A stretch of 8,186 bases of DNA from JABDNZ01 sp964407425. GTDB taxonomy: Bacteria; Gemmatimonadota; Gemmatimonadetes; Longimicrobiales; Gaopeijiaceae. The stretch covers positions 1 through 8,186 of the forward strand of contig CAYOVN010000151.1 of assembly GCA_964407425.1 (NCBI GenBank), written 5' to 3'. A program made the position numbers and the translations under genes. Below are positions 1 to 5,925 of this stretch, piece by piece. The notes under the pieces are model-generated. The model was given only the letters and a program-made list of their open reading frames with translations, did not search any database and was not told where the DNA came from. The stretch's first letter is position 1. Every line of letters starts with the position of its first letter.

Positions 1-609
1 ACCCCCGACCCCGGCCAGAGTCCCTGCCCCGCCGGATCCGCTCCCATCTATTGGGACCAGTAACCCGAACCCGATCAACAGAGCCAGGGCCAGAACCTTG
101 AGGACCACCATCACATTCAGGACCCGGCTTCCGGGCTTGATCCCCAGAGCGTTGATGCCTCCCACCAACACAATGGCAGCAAAAGCCAGTGGGATCGCCT
201 CGGCCCCTTCCCTACCCAGGAGCCTCAGAGTGTATTCGGCGAAGGTCAGTGATACGGCTGCGATGGCCCCGGTCTCGATCATGAAGAGGAGGGCCCAGCC
301 GTAGAGGAATCCCAGAAGGGGGTGGAAGGCTTCCCGGAGGTACGCATAATGCCCGCCGACCTTGGGGTGGATGACACCCAACTCGGCGAAGGTGAGGGCC
401 CCGGCCATGGCCACGATCCCGCCCAGGACCCAGGCCGCCAGGACCCAGGTCGGCGAATCGAGCCTCTGGGCCACGATGTAGGGATTGATGAAGATCCCGG
501 CTCCGATTATCCCACCCACCACCACCATGGTGGCGTCGAAAGAACCCAGAGCCCTGCGAAGCTCAGGGGGGTTTTCGGGGCTCCGGCCCGGATTGTCGGG
601 TTTATCCAA
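1..609 (-). CDS. APC-superfamily amino-acid permease, N-terminal part (cut by window edge)
   Basis: Integral inner-membrane transporter, probably for amino acids; only the first 203 codons lie in the window and the frame is open to base 1. The first TM segment carries the APC hallmark GGIIGAGIF (residues 32-40) followed by NP. TM2 is followed by FAELGVIHPKVGGHYAYLRE (about 74-93), the conserved loop of LAT-like and related APC permeases, then GFLYGW (100-105) and further hydrophobic helices. No ATG precedes TM1: the only in-frame ATG (Met28) lies at the edge of TM1 and would remove the N-terminal tail. A TTG at 607-609 is preceded by GGAG at 618-621 with 8-nt spacing, and an in-frame stop lies upstream, so TTG is the chosen start. 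It is transcribed divergently from the VOC gene. Family assignment is secure; substrate is not determinable. Confidence 0.88.
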   Translation of the reverse strand, partial: MDKPDNPGRSPENPPELRRALGSFDATMVVVGGIIGAGIFINPYIVAQRLDSPTWVLAAWVLGGIVAMAGALTFAELGVIHPKVGGHYAYLREAFHPLLGFLYGWALLFMIETGAIAAVSLTFAEYTLRLLGREGAEAIPLAFAAIVLVGGINALGIKPGSRVLNVMVVLKVLALALLIGFGLLVPIDGSGSGGAGTLAGVGG

Positions 610-648
610 TGGGTCCGCTCCGATGTGGGGGGTGGATCTCCAGCGACG

Positions 649-676
649 ATCCTAGGGGCCCGGGAGGACTTGGGAA
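649..676 (-). promoter_or_regulatory. Weak candidate promoter for the permease
   Basis: On the minus strand TTCCCA (676-671) and TAGGAT (654-649) are separated by 16 bp and lie about 40 nt before the permease TTG start. Each hexamer matches the sigma-70 consensus at four of six positions. The position is sensible for the divergent arrangement but the match is weak, so this is inference only. Confidence 0.2.
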
Positions 677-680
677 AGGA

Positions 681-709
681 GGTGGAAGTCCGTGTGCGAC
701 CCTTCCACC
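681..709. repeat. Perfect 8-bp inverted repeat in the divergent intergenic region
   Basis: GGTGGAAG (681-688) and CTTCCACC (702-709) are exact reverse complements separated by 13 nt. The element lies in the 187-bp gap between the divergent permease and VOC genes, about 72 bp from the permease start and 87 bp from the VOC start. It could be an operator for a dimeric regulator or a hairpin in the VOC leader. No T-tract follows on either strand, so it does not look like a terminator. The remaining sequence of the gap (610-796) holds no gene that I can support. Confidence 0.45.
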
Positions 710-796
710 ACGGAACAGAAGGGATCACCGGGGGTTTTGGCCTTCCTGACCTTTGAAGATTCTCCACCCCCCCCAGACCATCCATGGAGGCTCGGA

Positions 797-1183
797 ATGA
801 GCGAAAAACCAGGACCCCGGACCATCGCGTGGCGAGACCTGACCGTGGCGGACGCCGAGGGCATCCGCGACTTCTATGAGAGCGTGGTCGGGTGGAGTTC
901 GGACCCGGTTTCCATGGGTGAATACAGCGACTTCAATATGCTCCCCTCCGAAGGGGAAGGGCCCGCCGCAGGTATCTGCCATGCCCGGGGGGTCAACGCT
1001 GACCTGCCTCCGGTCTGGCTCATCTATATCGTGGTGGAGGATCTGGAGAAGAGTCTCGCCGCGTGCGCCGAGGGTGGAGGGGAGGTCCTTATGGGGCCCA
1101 AGGGAATGGGCCCCGGTTCGGCCTACGCCGTCATCCGAGATCCGGCCGGGGCCGTATCAGCCCTCTATCAGGTGGGAAGCTGA
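797..1183 (+). CDS. VOC-superfamily (glyoxalase/dioxygenase-like) protein
   Basis: A 128-residue, single-subunit-sized vicinal oxygen chelate protein, probably cytoplasmic since no signal peptide is seen. It has the usual two beta-alpha-beta-beta-beta halves: AWRDLTVADAEGIRDFYESV near residues 11-30 opens the first, VWLIYIVVEDLEKSL at 73-87 opens the second, and IRDPAGAVSALYQ at 113-125 forms the final strands. This type is usually annotated only as VOC family protein and its substrate is unknown. The metal-ligand pattern of true glyoxalase I is not evident, so glyoxalase activity should not be assumed. The ATG at 797 is chosen because GGAGG (786-790) sits 6 nt upstream; the frame is open back to 692 but that stretch is proline-rich and non-conserved in look. 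The 3' end overlaps the convergent propeller gene by 53 bp. Confidence 0.85.
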   Translation: MSEKPGPRTIAWRDLTVADAEGIRDFYESVVGWSSDPVSMGEYSDFNMLPSEGEGPAAGICHARGVNADLPPVWLIYIVVEDLEKSLAACAEGGGEVLMGPKGMGPGSAYAVIRDPAGAVSALYQVGS

Positions 1184-3326
1184 ATAGGCCAGCGGATAGG
1201 GCCAACTCCCCCGTTTCCAGGCAGTGGGGCCAAGCCGCCACCACCCGACCATCAAAGGCTGCAACCGACAGATAGTCGCCGAAAAATACCGAGTCCGCAC
1301 AGCGAAAACTGACCTGGTCCACGGAGATGTTTCTGAAGGTCCGGCCTCCGTCCGTGCTTCTGGCCAACGTCACCCCCTGGGCAGTGCCATCCGTGGACCT
1401 TCTGTCCAGGAACACCACGTTGAGGGAGCCGTCCACCGGGTCCACGGCCATCCATGTGAAAAGCTGGGCCTTGCCGTTCCCAAGGGGATCGTCATTGACC
1501 CTGACCGGGGCTTCCCAGCTTTCCCCTTTGTCCCTTGAGGCGATGACAAAAACGTCAGTGTCCCCGTTTCTCTCATCGATCCAGTTCACATAGACGGAAC
1601 CCCGGTCCCTCCCGGAGCTTACATCGGTAACTGTAACCGGTAGGCCGTTGTGCCTGACCATGCCCGGCAAGGGAATATCCCACCCCCCGGGGTTGTCGGC
1701 GATCACCTGGTCCTGGCCAAAGGTCCATCCACCATCCAGAGACCGGTCGAACACGATTCCTCTTGGACCGGCCCAGGCAACGTAGACCTGTCCCTCCGGC
1801 CCCACCGCGGGCACAGCTCCCTCCACAGTGTCGTCACTGTCCACCGCGTCTCCCCCTGAATCGGAGATCCGGTGAGGGGCCGAGAAGCTTTCTCCCCCAT
1901 CTACGGATCGGGAGAAAAGGATCTGGGTGGAGTCCGAGGGGCTATCGCTTCCGTAAGCGTCGAATCGGGTCCATGCCACGTAGACGTTCCCGAGGTATTC
2001 CGACTCCGGAACGTTGTCGGTCACGATCCAGGGCTTGTCCTCAAAGGGTTCGACCGTATTGAAGTGATCCACGACCCGGGCCGGAACTCCCCAGCTTTCC
2101 CCTCCATCGTCGGACCGACTCACGAAGATCCCGTTCCGGGCCAGTTTCGGCCGGGGAATCCGGATTCCATCGAAGGAGATGTATGTCCGAAACACCCGTC
2201 CCCGTGCGTCGAAGGTGACGGCATCGTCCCCCTGGGTTCGCCCCTCTGGATTCGGTTGGGAAACCGTGGCCCAGCTCCGTCCTCCGTCCCTGCTTACATA
2301 GGCAAAGTTCGTGGTCCCGGGCCCTCCCGGGGGACCGGCGGCCAGGGAAACGATCACCACGTTATCGGGATCGGTGGGATTGATGGCTACGGAGAGTTCG
2401 GCAGGACGAGGGAAGCCGGCCGGGGTGACCCTCACCACTTCGTGAGGGGTCTGGGTCTGGGCCTGGTCTACCCACCCCACCTCATCCAGTTGACTGTAGT
2501 CCAGCTCACTCCCCCTGAGGCTATGGGGAATGAGGTAGACCGTCATCATCACCGCGGCGGCGACCAGGATGGCCCCCCGGGGAATCCAGTCTCCTGGCGA
2601 AGGCCGCCGGGACAGGACGACGACGACCGCCACCCATACGATCCACATAATGAGGGTCTTGTTGTCGGTGAGGTCGTAGCCGAAGGGCCACCCGGTCCAA
2701 AAGGCTCCGAACGCATATTTCTGGACGATGGGGCCCAGGATCATCCCACCCAGCGTCATCAGACTCAGGGTTGTCCAAGCCAACTTCTTTAGTGCCACCG
2801 GATATACCGCGGCACCCAGGGCGGTTCGGACCCCAACCAGCAGTCCAATGAACATGCAGATGATGTGAGGCACCAGAAACCAGATGGGCACCGGGTCCTT
2901 GAACCGGATGATGAGGGTCTCCTCCTCGGGGATCCTCACCGTGCCTTCAGCGGACTCCAGGACCACAAAATACTCCAGCTTCCCCGCCGCCAACTGGGCC
3001 GGAAGGAGGGCCTGGAGCTCTCCCGCCATGGACTCCATGGGGAGAATCGTCAGCGGATCATCGGTGGGGTACCGATTGAAGTGGACCTCTCCGGTGAGGC
3101 CATTCCCAGGATCGGGCACGGCTACCGGTGCATCGGCATCCGTGTTCCCGCTGCGGACGAGCTCGTAGACGTACTCCGTCCCACCTGACGTAAACGATCC
3201 CTTGAACTCTTTCGTCGGTCCGGTCTTCTCCTGGAAATCGGCGGCGGCAAACATGATGATCACCGCGAGGATCCAGAGAACCCAAGACACCCAGGCCCTT
3301 TTCGGGCTTTGCTCAGTATTGGCCAT
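1131..3326 (-). CDS. Membrane-anchored Asp-box (BNR/sialidase-like) beta-propeller fusion protein
   Basis: A 731-residue protein in two parts. The N-terminal part has five predicted TM helices (about 11-29, 148-167, 183-200, 223-238 and 250-267) and a polar loop at 30-147 that looks like a beta-sandwich. The C-terminal part (about 300-715) is a propeller with six Asp boxes of the type SxDGGxS/TW/F: starting at residues 345, 405, 474, 529, 597 and 657. Positively charged residues (KR 9-10, KK 180-181, RR 240-241 and R250) fall on the predicted cytoplasmic side, which places both the loop and the propeller in the periplasm. An RIP tripeptide occurs at 389-391, but after the first Asp box rather than before it, and no sialidase catalytic set can be assigned, so enzymatic activity is unproven. 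The ATG at 3326 gives a normal N-in first TM but has no Shine-Dalgarno; ATG 3359 and GTG 3404 are alternatives. The C-terminus overlaps the VOC gene. Confidence 0.8.
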   Translation of the reverse strand: MANTEQSPKRAWVSWVLWILAVIIMFAAADFQEKTGPTKEFKGSFTSGGTEYVYELVRSGNTDADAPVAVPDPGNGLTGEVHFNRYPTDDPLTILPMESMAGELQALLPAQLAAGKLEYFVVLESAEGTVRIPEEETLIIRFKDPVPIWFLVPHIICMFIGLLVGVRTALGAAVYPVALKKLAWTTLSLMTLGGMILGPIVQKYAFGAFWTGWPFGYDLTDNKTLIMWIVWVAVVVVLSRRPSPGDWIPRGAILVAAAVMMTVYLIPHSLRGSELDYSQLDEVGWVDQAQTQTPHEVVRVTPAGFPRPAELSVAINPTDPDNVVIVSLAAGPPGGPGTTNFAYVSRDGGRSWATVSQPNPEGRTQGDDAVTFDARGRVFRTYISFDGIRIPRPKLARNGIFVSRSDDGGESWGVPARVVDHFNTVEPFEDKPWIVTDNVPESEYLGNVYVAWTRFDAYGSDSPSDSTQILFSRSVDGGESFSAPHRISDSGGDAVDSDDTVEGAVPAVGPEGQVYVAWAGPRGIVFDRSLDGGWTFGQDQVIADNPGGWDIPLPGMVRHNGLPVTVTDVSSGRDRGSVYVNWIDERNGDTDVFVIASRDKGESWEAPVRVNDDPLGNGKAQLFTWMAVDPVDGSLNVVFLDRRSTDGTAQGVTLARSTDGGRTFRNISVDQVSFRCADSVFFGDYLSVAAFDGRVVAAWPHCLETGELALSAGLFSFPPDRGLIRPRPDLG

Positions 3327-3338
3327 GGCTGGTAGAAT
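3309..3338 (+). promoter_or_regulatory. Candidate sigma-70-type promoter for the class V aminotransferase gene
   Basis: TTGCTC (3309-3314) and TAGAAT (3333-3338) are separated by 18 bp, and TAGAAT differs from the -10 consensus at one base. It would start an mRNA near 3345 with a leader of about 80 nt before the ATG at 3425. It overlaps the start of the divergent propeller gene. On the minus strand TACATT (3341-3336) lies 9 nt before that gene's ATG, so the two candidate -10 elements share bases. Identified by eye only. Confidence 0.35.
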
Positions 3339-3424
3339 GTACTGTTCCGGATTCACCATCAACCCCGGTGGCGGGAAGAGGGCCAGAACCGAGCCCGTCG
3401 CCACCGGTTCCAGGAGAGGACATC

Positions 3425-4663
3425 ATGGCTCTGGCCACCATTGAAGATATCCGTTCCCACTTCCCTGCCCTTCAGCGCCTTCATGGAAACCACCCCGTCG
3501 CATATTTCGACGGCCCCGGAGGGACCCAGGTTCCCAGCCCTGTCCCAATTGCGATAGCGGACTACCTCTTTCACCGGAACTCCAATGCCAACTGGGCCTT
3601 CCCCACCAGCGCCGAGACGGACCGGGTGAGACATCAGGCAAGGGAGGCCTTGGCCGATTTCCTGGGAGGGAAGCCTGGTGAAATGATCTTCGGCCAGAAC
3701 ATGACCACCCTCACCTACCAACTTTCCCGGGCTCTGGGTCGGGGAATGGGGCCGGGAGACGAGGTGATTGTCACCGAACTGGACCACCATGCGAACGTGG
3801 ATCCGTGGAGAGCTCTGGAGACGGAGCGAGGTGTGACGATCCGGACGGTGCCCTTTATTCCTGAATCCGGAACCCTGGATCTGGAACGATACGCGGAGCT
3901 CCTGAATCCCAAGACCCGACTGGTGGCCCTGGGAACAGCCTCGAACATTCTGGGAACCATCACCGATGTGGAGCCTTTGGCCAGGATGGCCCAGGACGCG
4001 GGGGCCCAGGTGTTCGTGGATGCGGTCCACATGGCTCCTCACCGGCGAATCCAGGTACGGGACCTCGGATGCGATTTCTTGGCAGTTTCTCCCTACAAGT
4101 TCTATGGCCCCCACCTGGGAGTCCTCTGGATCAAGTCAGAACTTCTGGCCGACCTGGACGTCCCGAAAGTCGTCCCGGCTCCGGAAGTGGGTCCGGAACG
4201 GTTCGAATCAGGCACCATAAACTCCGAAGGGATGGCGGGAGCCGCGGCGGCGGTGGATTTTCTCGCCGGATTGGCGGGGTCGGGGTACTCCACCCGACCC
4301 GAGAAGCTCGATGCGCTCTTTTCAGAACTCCAGATCAGGGAAGGAGCTCTCCTGACCAGGCTTTGGGAGGGTCTCGATTCCATCCCAGGCGTCGTGCTGT
4401 ACGGGCCCCCTCCTTCCGAAGATCGGGCACCCACACTTTCGTTCACGGTGGATGGATGGGGTTCGAGAGACGTCTCCTCCCGGTTGGCCAATGAGTTCGG
4501 AGCCTTTCTCTCCCACGGCCACTTCTATGCATTAACGGTGGCAGAGCGGTTGGGCCTAAAAGAGGTGGGATTGGCACGGGCCGGAGTCAGCCTCTACACC
4601 ACGGAAGAAGAAGTGGATCGGGTGGTCCAGGGCCTGACGAGAATTGCAGGCGGGGGGAGTTAG
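3425..4663 (+). CDS. PLP-dependent class V aminotransferase, cysteine-desulfurase-like (VC1184-type) protein
   Basis: A 412-residue cytoplasmic fold-type I PLP enzyme of the group often labelled cysteine desulfurase-like. Visible landmarks are YFDGPGGTQVP (27-37), NMTTLTYQLSRAL (92-104, phosphate-cup side), ELDHHAN (118-124, ring-stacking His), VDAVHMAPH (198-206, with Asp199 for the pyridine nitrogen and His202), and SPYKFYGPHLG (222-232), where Lys225 should form the Schiff base. The region that carries the mobile-loop catalytic Cys in SufS/IscS reads FLSHGHFYALT (361-371) with no Cys; the only Cys in the protein is Cys216, next to the PLP lysine region. The protein is therefore unlikely to be a true desulfurase, and the reaction is unknown. 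The ATG at 3425 is preceded by AGGAG at 3412-3416 (8-nt spacing). It is transcribed divergently from the propeller gene and its stop overlaps the convergent PHP gene by 4 bp. Confidence 0.88.
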   Translation: MALATIEDIRSHFPALQRLHGNHPVAYFDGPGGTQVPSPVPIAIADYLFHRNSNANWAFPTSAETDRVRHQAREALADFLGGKPGEMIFGQNMTTLTYQLSRALGRGMGPGDEVIVTELDHHANVDPWRALETERGVTIRTVPFIPESGTLDLERYAELLNPKTRLVALGTASNILGTITDVEPLARMAQDAGAQVFVDAVHMAPHRRIQVRDLGCDFLAVSPYKFYGPHLGVLWIKSELLADLDVPKVVPAPEVGPERFESGTINSEGMAGAAAAVDFLAGLAGSGYSTRPEKLDALFSELQIREGALLTRLWEGLDSIPGVVLYGPPPSEDRAPTLSFTVDGWGSRDVSSRLANEFGAFLSHGHFYALTVAERLGLKEVGLARAGVSLYTTEEEVDRVVQGLTRIAGGGS

Positions 4664-5688
4664 AACTTCTCTACAAAGAGGGGTTGGACCCAGGCCAAGT
4701 TACCACCAGAATCTTCGACCCTGGCTCTCACATAGGCCTCCGGTGACGTCAGCTCGAAGGTGGCGGTTGAGCCTTGGCTTTCAGCCAGAACTCGCCCACC
4801 GGAGCCGATGAAGGTGGTGGTGTATTTGAAGTTCCCCCGTTGCCGGATTCGAATTTCCAGACGGGCTCCTTCCACGACAATCTCCTCCAAGTCCACTCCG
4901 GTGGACGAGTAGAACCATCCTTCCTGGAGGGCTTCCATGATCGGTTCCGGCGAAAGCTCACTGGCCTTCACCACCACCCAGCCCCGCCCGGGATTGACTC
5001 GATCCTTTGAAAACTCTCCCTGGAAGTGATGGGCGTCATCCACTGCGATGCCGTAGACACGCATCCCCCGCGTGAGAAGAATGTCCCAGACCTCCTCCAT
5101 CCCCGGGTACCCGCCACCACCCTGATTGTGGACGGAAGGGTGGCCGTTGAAGATCTCCAGAAGGCGGTATCCAGACACCTGAGACAGGTCGTCGGGCCCC
5201 ATGGACCATCCGTAGTTCGGATGATTGATGTGGGGAATCCCTTCTTCATCCCTCACCGCATCGACGTTTGCCTGAATGGTTTGAACCAGGGTTTCTCCCT
5301 CCCTGGGCGCCACGTAGGTGTGGAGGTTCAGACCGTTGACGTGAACAGCCCGATCCTGGAAAGAAGACGTCACCTCCTCGCCCGGGATCAGTAGGAATTC
5401 ACCATTCGATATGTGGGCCAGGGTTGCCGGATCCAGGAGGAAGTTGTGATCGGAGAGGACGAGGAAATCGTATCCATGATCCCGGTACCATTCGGCCACG
5501 TACTCCGGTGGGGAGTCCCCATCGCTTTCCAGAGTGTGCGTGTGGGTATTCCCCTTGTACCACGAACAAGCTTCGCACTTCAGCGTCCCGACCTCGAAGC
5601 GCAGTTCTTGGGAAACCCCCTGGCTGGGAAGGAGGATCAAGGCCGAGGCCAGGAGGAGAAAGAGCCGTCGGCTAAGAGATCTCACCAT
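4660..5688 (-). CDS. Exported PHP-domain metallohydrolase, CehA/McbA-like
   Basis: A 342-residue protein with an N-terminal signal peptide (basic VRSLSRR, then a hydrophobic core at 9-20, probable cleavage near 26) followed by a PHP-type metal-dependent hydrolase domain. Likely metal ligands are visible in order: NTHTHTLESDG (47-57, His49 and His51), SDHN (79-82, Asp80 and His81), PGEEVT (102-107), HINHPN (153-158), EIFNGH (178-183) and AVDDAHH (215-221). A C-terminal beta-rich segment (about 265-338) resembles the small domain seen in CehA/McbA relatives. Cys38 and Cys41 form a CxxC just after the signal and could make a disulfide. Substrate is probably a phosphoester or other ester, but this is not determinable. 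It is the last gene of the operon. The ATG at 5688 overlaps the cytochrome stop (ATGGTGA), suggesting translational coupling; an ATG at 5703 is an in-frame alternative. No cytoplasmic histidinol-phosphatase role is implied. Confidence 0.82.
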   Translation of the reverse strand: MVRSLSRRLFLLLASALILLPSQGVSQELRFEVGTLKCEACSWYKGNTHTHTLESDGDSPPEYVAEWYRDHGYDFLVLSDHNFLLDPATLAHISNGEFLLIPGEEVTSSFQDRAVHVNGLNLHTYVAPREGETLVQTIQANVDAVRDEEGIPHINHPNYGWSMGPDDLSQVSGYRLLEIFNGHPSVHNQGGGGYPGMEEVWDILLTRGMRVYGIAVDDAHHFQGEFSKDRVNPGRGWVVVKASELSPEPIMEALQEGWFYSSTGVDLEEIVVEGARLEIRIRQRGNFKYTTTFIGSGGRVLAESQGSTATFELTSPEAYVRARVEDSGGNLAWVQPLFVEKF

Positions 5689-5915
5689 TTCTTGCCATGG
5701 CATTTGAAGCAGGAAGGCTCACCCTGGGTACCTCCGGTCAGGTCGGCCCCGTGGCACGCCGTACAGTTGGCGACAGGATCGTTGAGCCCCGGAGCGTGGT
5801 AGGCTCCACCCTTTTTGACCGTATGGTCTTCCGGAGCGTTGGCCGGGGCCGTGGTGGAACTCGAACAGGCCGCCACCAGAACAGCCAAACCCAAAGTCAA
5901 TCTTCCGATCCTCAT
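5682..5915 (-). CDS. Very small diheme c-type cytochrome lipoprotein
   Basis: A 77-residue predicted lipoprotein. Residues 1-16 are a basic/hydrophobic signal (RIGRLTLGLAVLVAA) ending in the lipobox VAAC, with Cys17 as the lipidated residue, followed by a Ser/Thr/Ala/Pro linker. Two heme-attachment motifs follow: CTACH (51-55) and CFKCH (69-73). The only other histidines are His31 and His40, and there is no Met after the start, so bis-His ligation of both hemes is the simplest reading (inference). The mature protein is only about 60 residues, close to the minimum that could hold two hemes. ATG 5915 is chosen because GAGGA (5923-5927) lies 7 nt upstream and because this start places the lipobox correctly. 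That Shine-Dalgarno overlaps the sulfatase stop codon, so the genes are co-translated. It overlaps the downstream PHP gene by 7 bp. It probably transfers electrons at the periplasmic face; its partner is unknown. Confidence 0.85.
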   Translation of the reverse strand: MRIGRLTLGLAVLVAACSSSTTAPANAPEDHTVKKGGAYHAPGLNDPVANCTACHGADLTGGTQGEPSCFKCHGKKW

Positions 5916-5925
5916 CCCATTATCC

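Noticed and set aside
322..756. 144-residue open frame on the plus strand
   Set aside because: Antisense to the permease for most of its length; Gly/His-rich composition without a fold signature.
692..796. N-terminal extension of the VOC protein by 35 residues
   Set aside because: The extension is proline-rich, crosses the C8 tract and lacks homology-like patterns, while ATG 797 has a good Shine-Dalgarno at normal spacing.
2154..2162. RIP tripeptide in the propeller as proof of sialidase activity
   Set aside because: The sialidase (F/Y)RIP motif normally precedes the first Asp box; this one follows it and the rest of the catalytic residues cannot be placed, so a chance match is likely.
1872..2792. 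306-residue open frame on the plus strand
   Set aside because: It lies wholly antisense to the propeller gene, is rich in Gly, Pro, His and Arg, has no recognisable domain, and the opposite strand has six clear Asp boxes and TM helices.
3359..4114. 251-residue open frame on the minus strand
   Set aside because: Antisense to the class V aminotransferase, whose PLP motifs are unambiguous; no domain or membrane pattern in this frame. A high-GC shadow.
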